From: a virus
Direction: 5' to 3' (one strand)
Virus record (IMG/VR): IMGVR_UViG_3300009418_002352
Span: 1-57,345 of that record
DNA length: 57,345 nucleotides
Shown here: positions 29,361-39,227 of the stretch, piece after piece
How positions within the stretch are numbered: the first letter of the stretch is position 1
How the letters are laid out: the number at the start of each line of letters is the position of its first letter
Made by a program: the position numbers and the translations under genes
Notes under the pieces: generated by a model
Databases searched by the model: none
Told to the model about the DNA's origin: nothing
Seen by the model: the letters and a program-made list of their open reading frames with translations, nothing else

Positions 29361-30251
29361 ATGGATGATATTTTAGTTCAAAGTCATCATCGTAAACAAG
29401 CTTGGAATAGATGTAAGTTCAAGCACTGGGTTCATTATGAGTTGCGTAAACGTAAACCTCGTAATAATGTTGACTTTATATTTGGAGAATCTATACATGA
29501 TGCTTTGCGTTTATATTACTCAACTAACAGAACAGAACCATTTGAAAGTGTATTAAAACAATTCAAGCTTAGAATGATAACCGAGTCTGATGATATGGTA
29601 CTCAATAATGAGATAGAGGTATGGACTAAATCAGGAGCAACCATATTAGATAGATATTACTCTCAGACTAAAGACGCAGAAACATTTAAAGATATTCAGA
29701 CAGAACATTCTTTCTTTTTGTGCATAACACAAGAAGGCAGAATACTATGTGACTCTAGAGATATACCAAAAGAAACATTTACTGTACTAGCAGGAAAGAT
29801 TGATTTAATAATTGATACTCCAGACGGTATATATTTAGTAGACCATAAGACTACTAGGCAAAAATACGATGACTTCATGAATCAATTTGCTATTGATGAG
29901 CAACTACTAGATTATTCTATTTGGGGAAGGTGGAAATATGGTGATAGATTTAAAGGAGTAATGGTTAATGGTATCAATAAAGACATATCATCACCCAATA
30001 CAATCTTTAGAAGGTGGTTTGGATTTACTGATTATGAAATAGATTATGCATTAGAGTCTTATATAGATTCTGCACAAGAGTATTATATATTGCGTCAAGC
30101 TCCTCATTTAATGCAACAAAGAGAGATTCAATTCGACTGTACACGATGTGAAGATTTAGATGTCAGTATGGCATATAGAAAAGGAGAAGACTTCCATCAG
30201 CTACTCGATTTGTATTATGAGGACATAGAAGTATTTGACTGGGAAGAGTAA
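29361..30251 (+). CDS. PD-(D/E)XK nuclease, RecB/Cas4-like
   Basis: 296 aa. CKFKHWVHYELRKRK and FIFGESIHDALRLYY, then TVLAGKIDLIIDTPDGIYLV followed by DHKTT, give the catalytic G-x-x-D...D-H-K set, with a later Gln/Tyr helix (DEQLLDYSIWG). Cys near the C terminus (FDCTRCEDLD) may hold a cluster as in Cas4/AddB-type enzymes. Stop-start coupled to the Sak4-like ATPase, as in phage recombination modules. Confidence 0.85.
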   Translation: MDDILVQSHHRKQAWNRCKFKHWVHYELRKRKPRNNVDFIFGESIHDALRLYYSTNRTEPFESVLKQFKLRMITESDDMVLNNEIEVWTKSGATILDRYYSQTKDAETFKDIQTEHSFFLCITQEGRILCDSRDIPKETFTVLAGKIDLIIDTPDGIYLVDHKTTRQKYDDFMNQFAIDEQLLDYSIWGRWKYGDRFKGVMVNGINKDISSPNTIFRRWFGFTDYEIDYALESYIDSAQEYYILRQAPHLMQQREIQFDCTRCEDLDVSMAYRKGEDFHQLLDLYYEDIEVFDWEE

Positions 30252-31177
30252 TGACAACCGAGAAAAAGATTTTCAAACCTAGTAGAGTAATAACACCACT
30301 ATCAGACGAATTAAAATCTAAGCACAAAATTCAATCAACTGGAGAAAGACCAAAATTTGCTAGGCTACTTTTATCAGCACTTGGTGGACAAGGTAAAACA
30401 ACTATTATTGGTACAGCATCACGTAGAGTATTTATAAATGATGAGTGGACATTACCTTATAACAATGTCCTGCTTATCGAATATGACCCGGATGGAGACG
30501 ATACCATTGTGGCTATGGGAGCAGAAGTAGATAGAATACAGTCTCCTAGCGAGAAAGAATTAATAGATGTTCTAAGATTTGCTGCAACTAGCAGAGAAGC
30601 AGAACAATATGATGTAGTTGCTTTAGATGCATATAATAGGTTACAAGATATAGAAATTGATACTGTTCTTCCAGTAGGAGCATCACTAAGTGCTCAAAGA
30701 AAAAGACCAAGAATAGATACAGAAACTATGGAGATACAAGACTATCAGAGGTTAAATAAAAGATGTAGAATAATTAATGACCATATTCATGCTATAAAGA
30801 AACATATAATAGTAACTTGTATTATGGGATTTAAAGACCATCCATTAGATATGGATAAAAAGAAGGAGGATAGAAAACAAATAACATCATTAGCATTAGA
30901 TGGTAAAACTGCTCACTTGTTATCTACACAATTCTCATTGCATGGGATAATGACAAAAGAAGGTGGAGGTGTTAACCAAACCGTTAAAACAGTCTTTAGT
31001 CAGTATAACTCAGAAGCTAAGACTAGATTTAGAATGGAGCATGATTGTACAAATATAACATTCCCAGAGATCTTAGAAATGATTGGTATTAATGACCCTA
31101 ACTTTAACAAGATACAATGGGTACAGGATTATAAGGGATTCTTGCCACATATAGTAGGTAGAAATGGAACCAGTTAA
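30251..31177 (+). CDS. Sak4-like RecA-fold ATPase
   Basis: 308 aa. Walker A GGQGKTT (45-51), LLIEYDPDGDD after it, and the acidic strand VVALDAYNRLQD as Walker B, with HIIVTCIMGFKDHP beyond. The compact single domain matches Sak4/Rad51-like phage recombination ATPases. Probably acts with the preceding nuclease and a single-strand-binding protein. Confidence 0.78.
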   Translation: MTTEKKIFKPSRVITPLSDELKSKHKIQSTGERPKFARLLLSALGGQGKTTIIGTASRRVFINDEWTLPYNNVLLIEYDPDGDDTIVAMGAEVDRIQSPSEKELIDVLRFAATSREAEQYDVVALDAYNRLQDIEIDTVLPVGASLSAQRKRPRIDTETMEIQDYQRLNKRCRIINDHIHAIKKHIIVTCIMGFKDHPLDMDKKKEDRKQITSLALDGKTAHLLSTQFSLHGIMTKEGGGVNQTVKTVFSQYNSEAKTRFRMEHDCTNITFPEILEMIGINDPNFNKIQWVQDYKGFLPHIVGRNGTS

Positions 31178-31505
31178 AGCATATCACTGGATAACATCAT
31201 ACTTAGAAGATAATAGTCCTTTAATTTGTGATTGGAAATGTACTATATGTAGAGAAATAGTATTGTGTAACAGTATATCAGATTATTGGAAAATTGAAGA
31301 ACATAGAAAAAGATGTTTGGATAAACCTATGACAGATTCTAAAGCAAGAAGTATATTAGAAAGAAAATGTGCAGCTTTGAATTGCTGGCATAGAACTTTA
31401 AGAGGTTATATTTATTGTTCTCATTGCCTATATAGAGGATGTTCAACAATAAAAGAGGAGGATAGACCACAAATCATAGAAGCTATGAAAATATTAAATG
31501 TTTAA
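31164..31505 (+). CDS. Cys-rich zinc protein
   Basis: 113 aa, overlapping the ATPase by 14 nt. CTICREIVLC with later CAALNCWH and YCSHCLYRGC provide two or three metal sites. No named family. Confidence 0.6.
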   Translation: MEPVKAYHWITSYLEDNSPLICDWKCTICREIVLCNSISDYWKIEEHRKRCLDKPMTDSKARSILERKCAALNCWHRTLRGYIYCSHCLYRGCSTIKEEDRPQIIEAMKILNV

Positions 31506-31542
31506 TTGGTTTTTAAGATTTCATCCAAGGAGATTTATTAAT

Positions 31543-31767
31543 ATGAGTGAAGTTCCAAGTGTATTTCATCAAGGCAAATCTAGTGATTTAACACAAGACA
31601 ATGCCAGAATAAAATGGTGCATGGAAGAAGCTAGATGTAAGAATTGCAAAAGTTTAGTTACTATGCAAATACTAGCTGGCGACAAACCTTGCATGTCTAA
31701 ATGTATGGTTTGTGATGAAGTATATCTCTATACTGAAAATGACTTGAAGGAGTTACATTTGATATAA
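31543..31767 (+). CDS. Zinc-type small protein
   Basis: 74 aa from ATG 31543 after AAGGAG; the in-frame ATG 31498 lacks a ribosome site. CKNCKSLVTMQILAGDKPCMS followed by KCMVCDEVYLY resembles a zinc ribbon. TAATG-coupled to the next gene. Confidence 0.6.
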   Translation: MSEVPSVFHQGKSSDLTQDNARIKWCMEEARCKNCKSLVTMQILAGDKPCMSKCMVCDEVYLYTENDLKELHLI

Positions 31768-32477
31768 TGAATCCTTTAATGGATATCTCGGGCAGTGAGC
31801 CTTCACTATTAAAGACTAAGTTAAGTGATATATCTATAGTTAAGAACGATATGATATATCCAGACTACAAGATTTATTCAAAGCAAGGTTATACAGTTGG
31901 AATTGCTAGAGGTAGGATTAATGACATAGTATCTAATAAGCTAGATGTAGCATCACATATAGCAGAAGAATTAAAAGATTGCAACACTGACATTAAAATA
32001 TTCCTATCTGAAGATTGGATGGGAATGGACCACAGAGGAAAGATTTCTTTGCCAGGAGGTATAAGACGTAACTGGCCTTATACTCTAGTTGTGAATACTA
32101 TAATGATAGCATGTATAGCTAATGGAGCTATTTGGGTTCCGTCTGCTTCTTTAAATGCTACAGCAGAGCTACTAAGGTTATGGAACAATGAAGTGTTTCA
32201 GAGAGAAGAACATCAGTCACTAAAGATTAGACCAAGACCAGTTGATACTTCATTTGAGTTCACATTAGACGAAGAAGAAATGAGATTGAATGATAAGATT
32301 CATTGGCTTGCTCAAATGCCAGGATTACAGTTTGGGCAAAAGAGAGCAACATCATTAATGGAAGCATCTGGAGGTATACTATTATCTGCGTTTATTAAGA
32401 CTAGGGAAGAATTAGCAGATGTGCCAAGTATAGGAAAGGACATAGCAAACAAATTTAGATTATTCTTAGATAGATAA
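31767..32477 (+). CDS. Possible XPF-like protein with helix-hairpin-helix end
   Basis: 236 aa. The first 150 aa resemble an ERCC4-type nuclease fold in layout, but the ERKxxxD motif is not evident. The C-terminal 60 aa hold two helix-hairpin-helix motifs (LAQMPGLQFGQKRATSLMEA and LADVPSIGKDIANKF), which bind DNA. Placed between Sak4-like and reductase genes, it may be a structure-specific DNA-binding protein. Confidence 0.6.
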   Translation: MNPLMDISGSEPSLLKTKLSDISIVKNDMIYPDYKIYSKQGYTVGIARGRINDIVSNKLDVASHIAEELKDCNTDIKIFLSEDWMGMDHRGKISLPGGIRRNWPYTLVVNTIMIACIANGAIWVPSASLNATAELLRLWNNEVFQREEHQSLKIRPRPVDTSFEFTLDEEEMRLNDKIHWLAQMPGLQFGQKRATSLMEASGGILLSAFIKTREELADVPSIGKDIANKFRLFLDR

Positions 32478-32720
32478 ATGAAAACAAAAGAAATAGGTAA
32501 TATAGAAACTTCAAATCTTATTTGGGAATATAAATGTGTATGTGACTTCTTATTTTTTATTACAGGAAATAAACCTTTAGACTGCATGAAAGCATATTTA
32601 GTATGTCCTTAATGTGAAAGTATGTGGGGATGGCAACCTACAGGTATAGTAGTATTTTATGACTCAAAAGACCATTTAGTTAAAGATTATAAAGAAATAA
32701 TGGAGAATTATGACAACTGA
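32478..32720 (+). pseudogene. CPxC zinc-type protein interrupted by TAA
   Basis: A single frame of 80 codons from ATG 32478. CVCDFLFFITGNKPLDCMKA leads to LVCP, then TAA at 32610-32612, then CESMWGWQPTGIVVFYDSKD to TGA 32718. The stop falls exactly at x of CPxC. It could arise from CAA by one C-to-T change. Similar in plan to the neighbour at 31543. Confidence 0.6.
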
Positions 32721-35067
32721 ACTAACTAAGATAGATTTTTCAGATAATGCTAGGAAAGTTCTAGAACTTAGATTTCTTTCTGAAGGTGAGACTGCTGAAG
32801 AAAGAATGTGGGATATGTGCGAATATGTGGCTAGTGCAGAAGTATCTTATAATTTTAATAAGACAGGAAGCTTTTTAAATCAAACTGAGCAAAGAGCAGA
32901 GAATATAAGAACTTGGACTGAAAGATTTTATAACGAACTAATAGTTCCAAAGAAGTTCTTTCCTAACTCTCCTACTATAAAGAATGCTGGTTCTAAAGCT
33001 AAGAAAGGTGGCCTACAAGGTTGTAATGTAATCTCACCAGAAGATACTATGGAGTCTATTTATCAGACAGTTAAAGATTGGGCATTAACAGAAAAGTATG
33101 GAGCAGGTATTGGTGCATACTTTGGAGACATACGTGCTAAAGGTTCTCCAATAGGAACTACACATGGCAAAGCTCTTGGTCCTATAGCAGTAATGAAGAT
33201 TCTATCTGAATCATCTAAGTGGATAACCCAAGGTGCATTTAGAGAAGGAGCCCATATGGCTATCCTTCCTATTGACCATCCAGATATTTTAGAGTTTATT
33301 CATTGCAAAGATGAGTGTAAACTTCCATCTGATATGTTAGCTAACTTTAATATTTCTATACAGATGCCTGATTGGTTTATGGAAAGTCTTACTCAAGGAG
33401 CTTCTATAGTAGACAATGAAGGAAGTAAGTATTTAGTAGATGTTTCGGCAATATGGGAAGAGATATGTGAGTCAGCTTGGAAAACTGGAGACCCAGGGTT
33501 ATTCTTTATAGATAGAATTAGAGAGACAGAACCTAATCCTCAACTTGGATTGATACAATCTCCTAATCCATGTGGGGAGCAACCTCTAGAGAATTATAAT
33601 TCATGTAATTTAGGTTCTATAAACTTAGGAAAGTTTGTATTACCTATACATGAAGAGAAGATAAACAATAATGGAATAGCTTGGAATGAACTTAGAGAAA
33701 CAATTCATCTAGCAGTTAGATTCTTAGATGATGTAATTGATGTAAATACCTTTCCAGAAGATGTACCGCAACTCCAGGAAATGAATCAAAAGACTAGACG
33801 TATTGGTCTTGGAGTTATGGGATGGCATGATATGTTAGTTAAATTGGAAATACCTTATGAATCAGCAGCAGCTATTGACTTAGCCATACAGGTGTCTGAA
33901 TTTCTAACTAAAGAAGCATGGGTAGCTTCACATGATTTAGCAGAAGAAAAAGGAGAGTTTCCAGAGTGGGCCAACTCAAGAATTGGTAGAGGCACATCAC
34001 TTTCAAAACTAGAAATTGAACAAGGAAAACACTTCAGTCTGAAAACTAGAAATTCTTGTGTAACTACAGTTGCTCCTACTGGAACACTTAATATACTAGC
34101 GGGGTGCTCTAGTGGTATTGAACCATATCATAGTCTATATACAGAACGTAAAGCTTTATGGAGCCAAGGTGAAGCTCAATCTACTATCATTGAAGTTCCA
34201 CAAGCAGTTATAGAATATATGCAAAATCAAATGCCTAGAATAGAATTAAAAGATCTTCAAGATCAAGATTTATTCAAGACCGCCTTAGAGATTTCTCCTA
34301 AATGGCATATTGAACATCAAGCAGCTTGGCAAACACATATTAGTAATGGCATTAGCAAGACTATTAACCTGCCTAATGATGCAACAGTAGAAGATATATC
34401 TAAAGCATATATACTAGCTTGGAAATCTAAATGTAAAGGTGCTACTATATATCGTGATGGTAGCAAAGACGTACAAGTATTAAATCTATCAGAACAAGCT
34501 GCTCGAAAAATGGGACATGACGAGGGTGCTACTTTAGATTCAAGGATTAATAATCTCTTTACTAATAATGAAACAGTTATACACCCAATAGAAAGACCTC
34601 AATCTGTAGAGGGAGTTACAGATAAAATACTTACTGGTCATGGTAAAGTATATGTTACCGTTAATAAATTAAATGGAACTCCTATAGAGGTATTTTGCAA
34701 TGGAGGAACAGCAGGAGGATGTGATAGTGCCAATACAGAAGCAATAACAAAACTTATATCTCTTTGCTTACGTTCTAAGGTAGACCCTATGGAAGTAGTA
34801 GAACAACTTAGAAATATAACTTGTTGTCCTATATGGGATAATGGCTTTCATATAATGTCATTACCAGACGCTATATCAAAAGTACTACATGATCATATAG
34901 AAAATAAACTAATAAAAACTATCAGGTACACTGGGAATGGTGAGAAAGCACAATTTATACCGGGATTCAAGTTAGATGCAACTCCTTGTTATAATTGCGG
35001 GGGAAAGCTTATTCATTCTCAGGGATGTGTAGAATGTCAATCTTGTGGTTGGAATAAGTGCGATTAA
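32710..35067 (+). CDS. nrdJ: Class II (B12-dependent) ribonucleotide reductase
   Basis: 785 aa. Reduces ribonucleotides to deoxyribonucleotides using adenosylcobalamin. Visible: FPNSPTIKNAG, LQGCNV (first redox Cys), NPCGEQPLENYNSCNLGS (active-site N-C-E), TVAPTGTLNILAGCSSGIEP, and a C-terminal Cys tail (CYNCGGKL, CVECQSCGW) that re-reduces the active site. The C-terminal TSCPD-like region (KVYVTVNKLNGTPIEVF) fits the long NrdJ type. No NrdB or NrdG partner is needed. Confidence 0.93.
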   Translation: MTTELTKIDFSDNARKVLELRFLSEGETAEERMWDMCEYVASAEVSYNFNKTGSFLNQTEQRAENIRTWTERFYNELIVPKKFFPNSPTIKNAGSKAKKGGLQGCNVISPEDTMESIYQTVKDWALTEKYGAGIGAYFGDIRAKGSPIGTTHGKALGPIAVMKILSESSKWITQGAFREGAHMAILPIDHPDILEFIHCKDECKLPSDMLANFNISIQMPDWFMESLTQGASIVDNEGSKYLVDVSAIWEEICESAWKTGDPGLFFIDRIRETEPNPQLGLIQSPNPCGEQPLENYNSCNLGSINLGKFVLPIHEEKINNNGIAWNELRETIHLAVRFLDDVIDVNTFPEDVPQLQEMNQKTRRIGLGVMGWHDMLVKLEIPYESAAAIDLAIQVSEFLTKEAWVASHDLAEEKGEFPEWANSRIGRGTSLSKLEIEQGKHFSLKTRNSCVTTVAPTGTLNILAGCSSGIEPYHSLYTERKALWSQGEAQSTIIEVPQAVIEYMQNQMPRIELKDLQDQDLFKTALEISPKWHIEHQAAWQTHISNGISKTINLPNDATVEDISKAYILAWKSKCKGATIYRDGSKDVQVLNLSEQAARKMGHDEGATLDSRINNLFTNNETVIHPIERPQSVEGVTDKILTGHGKVYVTVNKLNGTPIEVFCNGGTAGGCDSANTEAITKLISLCLRSKVDPMEVVEQLRNITCCPIWDNGFHIMSLPDAISKVLHDHIENKLIKTIRYTGNGEKAQFIPGFKLDATPCYNCGGKLIHSQGCVECQSCGWNKCD

Positions 35068-35068
35068 T

Positions 35069-35446
35069 ATGAAAGTTATAGACCCAGGACATATGTATAA
35101 GGTAGATATGTTAGATGGTTACTTAAATGACCCATCAAACTTTCTAGTATTTGTAAAACGTAATAACCCACCAGAAAAGTATCCAGGAAATCTTAATTCT
35201 TATCCAGGAACCACCATACAGGAAGTTTTAAGAGCTTTAATAAACAGAATTAAATACCTACAAAATCAGAAAGGATGTGAAGAAGATGTAATATTATTAA
35301 ACATATTCAGAGAGGGTATTCTTCTATTAGAACAAAGGAATGCTCGAGAAAAAGGAAGAGGTTTATTGGTTCCAACTGATATCGTTATAGAAGATATTCC
35401 CACTTGTCCAGAATGCCTACATATAGGTTGTCAAGAGCATGACTAA
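35069..35446 (+). CDS. Hypothetical protein with Cys tail
   Basis: 125 aa from ATG 35069, just past the reductase stop. Mixed fold ending in PTCPECLHIGCQEHD, a metal-knuckle. Overlaps the HldE-like gene by 8 nt. Function unknown. Confidence 0.65.
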   Translation: MKVIDPGHMYKVDMLDGYLNDPSNFLVFVKRNNPPEKYPGNLNSYPGTTIQEVLRALINRIKYLQNQKGCEEDVILLNIFREGILLLEQRNAREKGRGLLVPTDIVIEDIPTCPECLHIGCQEHD

Positions 35447-36968
35447 TGACTACAAACGTAAGATTAAGACAATAGAAGAATTAAAGGAAATAATAGGTGG
35501 ACGACCTAGAGTTAGAAAAGTAATAATGTGTCATGGTACTTTTGACTTAGTACATCCTGGACATATACGTCATTTAATGTATGCTAAGAATAAAGCAGAT
35601 ATATTAATAGTAAGTTTAACTGGTGATGCATTTATTACTAAAGCAGACTATAGACCTTTTGTTCCATCAGAACTTAGAGCAATGAACTTAGCAGCACTTG
35701 AAGTGGTAGACTATGTAATTACAGATGAGTCTCCTACACCTGAAGAAAACATTATTACTCTACAACCAGATTATTTTGCTAAAGGATATGAGTACTCAGA
35801 TGATAATAATGTATTAAATCAAATAGAAAGAGCAGCTATTGAATCATATAATGGTGAGATGATTTATACTCCTGGTGATGTAGTATACTCTTCATCTAAT
35901 ATTATTAATAAAAATCCACCGAACTTGTCAGTTGAAAAGCTACATGTACTAATGGAGTCTAATAGTATAAGTTTTGATGACTTAAAGTATTGTATTAAAG
36001 ATTTTACAGACTTAAGAGTACATGTACTTGGTGATACCATAGTAGATACTTATATTTACTGCAATCTTATATCTAGTGGTATGAGTAAGAATCCTAATAT
36101 AAGTGTTGCACATGAACATGAAGAGAACTTTATTGGTGGTGCAGCAATAGTAGCTAAACATCTCAAAGCTGCTGGTGCAGATGTTAAGTTCTCTACAGTT
36201 ACAGGTGATGATGATTTAGGTTCTTGGGTGACAGGAGAGATATGTGGTAATGGAATAGGTTTTCAATGCTCTATAGATAGAGATAGAGTGACCACACAAA
36301 AACAAGTATATATAACTAATGGGTATAGATTACTTAAAGTAGACAAAGTTGATAATCGTCCTATATCTCAAAGAATCATAGACAGGTTTAGTGAATCTTT
36401 AAGTTGGACAAAACCAGACGCTTATATATTTAGTGACTTTAGACATGGCATATTCAATAGAGATACTATCCCTAAATTAATAGATTGTCTACCAGAGCAT
36501 GGTTTAAGAGTAGCTGACAGTCAAGTAGCTAGTAGATGGGGTAACATTCTAGAATTCAAAGGGTTTGATTTAATTACACCTAATGAAAGAGAAGCACGGT
36601 TTGCATTGGCGGATCAAGATTCAGTAATAAGACCTTTAGCATTAGAATTATTTAAGCAAGCTCAATGTAAAACATTAATACTAAAGCTTGGTAGTAAAGG
36701 AACTTTGACTTATAGATACCCTAATGATGCATCTGGTTCATTCTTTAGTCTAGATACATTTGCTGACAATGTAGTGGATTCTATAGGAGCAGGTGATGCG
36801 TTACTAGCTTATAGTACATTAGCTCTGACATTAAGTCCTAGTGCTCAAGTTATAGCATCTATATTAGGTTCTATGGCTGCTGCTATAGCTTGTGAGACAG
36901 AAGGAAATAATCCAGTTAAGCCAGAAGATGTTATTAAAAAGTTAGAAAGGATTGAACAAAGTTTATGA
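35439..36968 (+). CDS. HldE-like bifunctional nucleotidylyltransferase-kinase
   Basis: 509 aa. Residues about 1-160 are a cytidylyltransferase-type domain (CHGTFDLVHPGHIRHL with HxGH). Residues about 180-509 are a PfkB/ribokinase domain (GGAAIVAKHLKAAGADVKFS and SIGAGDALLAYSTLAL, the GAGDA anion hole). HldE phosphorylates heptose-7-phosphate and transfers AMP to heptose-1-phosphate; here the domain order is reversed relative to E. coli HldE (kinase first). Likely the core of an NDP-heptose route with the SIS isomerase; another phospho-sugar is possible. Confidence 0.85.
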   Translation: MTNDYKRKIKTIEELKEIIGGRPRVRKVIMCHGTFDLVHPGHIRHLMYAKNKADILIVSLTGDAFITKADYRPFVPSELRAMNLAALEVVDYVITDESPTPEENIITLQPDYFAKGYEYSDDNNVLNQIERAAIESYNGEMIYTPGDVVYSSSNIINKNPPNLSVEKLHVLMESNSISFDDLKYCIKDFTDLRVHVLGDTIVDTYIYCNLISSGMSKNPNISVAHEHEENFIGGAAIVAKHLKAAGADVKFSTVTGDDDLGSWVTGEICGNGIGFQCSIDRDRVTTQKQVYITNGYRLLKVDKVDNRPISQRIIDRFSESLSWTKPDAYIFSDFRHGIFNRDTIPKLIDCLPEHGLRVADSQVASRWGNILEFKGFDLITPNEREARFALADQDSVIRPLALELFKQAQCKTLILKLGSKGTLTYRYPNDASGSFFSLDTFADNVVDSIGAGDALLAYSTLALTLSPSAQVIASILGSMAAAIACETEGNNPVKPEDVIKKLERIEQSL

Positions 36969-37093
36969 GAATGCCATTTCTTTTTATAATAATGTTAACT
37001 TTCTTTCCATTAATAATATTATACGAAATACATAAAGACTTAAGTAATATTAAGAAAGGTAAAAGTAAATCATTTATTGTAGGAGGTAATTAA
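36965..37093 (+). CDS. Membrane-anchored microprotein
   Basis: 42 aa from ATG 36965, overlapping the HldE-like stop. RMPFLFIIMLTFFPLIILY is one transmembrane helix, followed by a basic tail. TAATG-coupled to the oxidoreductase, whose GGAGG lies in its last codons. Unknown function. Confidence 0.55.
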   Translation: MRMPFLFIIMLTFFPLIILYEIHKDLSNIKKGKSKSFIVGGN

Positions 37094-37983
37094 TGAGAAC
37101 AATTATAGTTGGACTAGGTAATCAAGGTAAAAAGCATAGAGATATAATAGATAATGATTTAGTAGGAATAGTAGACCCAATATACCCACTAGCTTTAGAT
37201 AGTATAAAAGATGCTTCATTAGACCACTATGATGCTGCTATAGTCTGTACCCCTAACCAAGAAAAACAAGAAATTATAAAATATCTTTTATCTAATAAAA
37301 AGCATGTAATGGTTGAAAAACCATTAATAGGTACGGCAGTAGAGTTAGAGATATTACGTCAATTACAGATTAAAAACGAAGTAGCTTTACAAACAGCTTA
37401 TTGTTATAGATTTGAGCCTCTTGTAATAAAATTAAAAGAGTTAATAGATAATGGTATTCTAGGAGAGATATACCTTGTAAGGATATTCCTTGGTAATGGA
37501 ACAGCTATAAACGTAAAAAACTCTCCATGGAGAGATCGAAGCAGAGGTGTATTAGAAGAAATTAGCTCTCATCAATTTGACCTTGTAAACTATCTATTTG
37601 ATAGAAAGGATATAACTTTTCCTTATATAGTTGCAGGTATGTTAGAAAACAAGGCATTTGACCATGTTATATTACATTCAGAAGGACTTCCACATATTTC
37701 TATAGAGTCAACATATTGCTATTGGAAGAATACTTTCACTATAGATGTTACAGGAGAACTAGGAAGTGCTCATGTTAATGGATTACTAAAATGGGGATGG
37801 AGTCATTTAACTACTAGAAAGAGGATATTCCCAAGTGGAGTACCAGAGGAACAGTATTACTTTTTAGATTCTCCAGACCCAACTTTAACACTACAGTATG
37901 AACACTTTAAAGAACTATGTAAGACTGGTGGAACTAATATAGAGACTGATATTTGGATTAACAATATATTTAACGAGGTTTAA
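37093..37983 (+). CDS. Gfo/Idh/MocA-type oxidoreductase
   Basis: 296 aa. Rossmann start TIIVGLGNQGKKHRDII, AAIVCTPNQEKQEII, and HVMVEKPLIG with the conserved EKP. The C-terminal domain begins at about 120 (YRFEPLVIKLKEL). These NAD-dependent enzymes oxidise or isomerise sugars. Flanked by HldE-like and UDP-sugar-dehydrogenase-like genes, so nucleotide-sugar work is likely. Confidence 0.88.
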   Translation: MRTIIVGLGNQGKKHRDIIDNDLVGIVDPIYPLALDSIKDASLDHYDAAIVCTPNQEKQEIIKYLLSNKKHVMVEKPLIGTAVELEILRQLQIKNEVALQTAYCYRFEPLVIKLKELIDNGILGEIYLVRIFLGNGTAINVKNSPWRDRSRGVLEEISSHQFDLVNYLFDRKDITFPYIVAGMLENKAFDHVILHSEGLPHISIESTYCYWKNTFTIDVTGELGSAHVNGLLKWGWSHLTTRKRIFPSGVPEEQYYFLDSPDPTLTLQYEHFKELCKTGGTNIETDIWINNIFNEV

Positions 37984-37985
37984 GT

Positions 37986-39227
37986 ATGGATATAGGAACT
38001 ATAGGATTTGTCGGACTTAATCACTTAGGTATAGTATCTGCTATCACGACAGCTTTTAAAGGACACTCAGTTTGGGGATACGATTCTAATGAAAGTTTAA
38101 TAAATGACTTACAAAATAAGCGTTTTCCGTTTTATGAACCAGACTTAGAAAATCTATACGAGGAAGTAAAATACAGTATTGATTGGACTATACATCCTGA
38201 GATACTTAAAGAATGTAAGTTAATATTTATTACAATAGATACACCTACAAATGAACAAAATGAAAGTAATTATGACCTTATATTTTCATACTTAGATTTA
38301 ATTACTAATCATATATCACATGAAACTGTTATAGTTATATCAAGTCAAGTATATCCAGGATTTACTCGTAGTTTATTGGGTCAATACCATAATCCTATAT
38401 TCTATCAACCAGAGTTCTTAGTAGTTGGTAATGCTATGGAGTTATCTTGTAATCCAATACAAGTTACAGTAGGATGTGAAGATAAAAATGAACCTTTGCC
38501 AGTTGTATACAAAGAGTATCTAAGTAACTTCGAAACATATGAAACACAAATGATTAGAAAAGTATCTTACGAATCTGCCGAAATGGCAAAGATAGCCACA
38601 AATATATATTTAGCTGCACAAGTATCTACTACAAACGTTTTAGCAGAGGTTTGTGAAAAAGTAAAATCAGATTGGAGAGAAGTAAAATCTATTATAGAAA
38701 ATGATAGTAGAATAGGTTCTTATATTAATCCAGGATTAGGAATATCTGGTGGACATTTAGAAAGAGACATGTATACCATTGAAAAGTTATCTGAACATAT
38801 AGAGTTTGATTTATTATATAGAAAAGATTGGGTTAATAACTTAATCCATTTATATGGACAGAATTTAACAGTTGCCATATGGGGGCTAACTTATAAGCCT
38901 AATACTAATTCAATGAAGAATTCTCAAGCATTACATACTTTAGGTTATCTAAAAACTCTTACTGGAATTAAGATTAAAACTTATGACCCTTATAATATTG
39001 TAACATGGCAACCTTGTCATTCTTGTAACTCACCAGAAGAGGCTTCACACAATGCAGATATACTATGTATCTTAACAGCAGACAAACAATACTCTGAACT
39101 AAGTTTAGAAAATCTTACGGAACATATGAAAGGTGGTATCATAATAGACCCATACGGTATGCTTAATCATGAAGAGTGTATTGAAATGGGATTTAAACAC
39201 TTTCAATTAGGAGTACCAAATGAGTAG
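37986..39227 (+). CDS. UDP-glucose/GDP-mannose dehydrogenase-like protein
   Basis: 413 aa. N-terminal Rossmann domain (GTIGFVGLNHLGIVSA), central YESAEMAKIATNIYLA with the conserved Lys202 and Asn206, and C-terminal domain (WGLTYKPNTNSMKNSQAL). The catalytic Cys of GGSCFPKD is missing: residues 252-261 read GISGGHLERD, with His where Cys is expected. It may stop at the aldehyde or have another role. A CHSC insertion sits near 339. Confidence 0.85.
   Translation: MDIGTIGFVGLNHLGIVSAITTAFKGHSVWGYDSNESLINDLQNKRFPFYEPDLENLYEEVKYSIDWTIHPEILKECKLIFITIDTPTNEQNESNYDLIFSYLDLITNHISHETVIVISSQVYPGFTRSLLGQYHNPIFYQPEFLVVGNAMELSCNPIQVTVGCEDKNEPLPVVYKEYLSNFETYETQMIRKVSYESAEMAKIATNIYLAAQVSTTNVLAEVCEKVKSDWREVKSIIENDSRIGSYINPGLGISGGHLERDMYTIEKLSEHIEFDLLYRKDWVNNLIHLYGQNLTVAIWGLTYKPNTNSMKNSQALHTLGYLKTLTGIKIKTYDPYNIVTWQPCHSCNSPEEASHNADILCILTADKQYSELSLENLTEHMKGGIIIDPYGMLNHEECIEMGFKHFQLGVPNE

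Noticed and set aside
31767-32477. Active XPF/Mus81-type nuclease
   Set aside because: The ERKxxxD catalytic motif could not be found; only the helix-hairpin-helix end is convincing.
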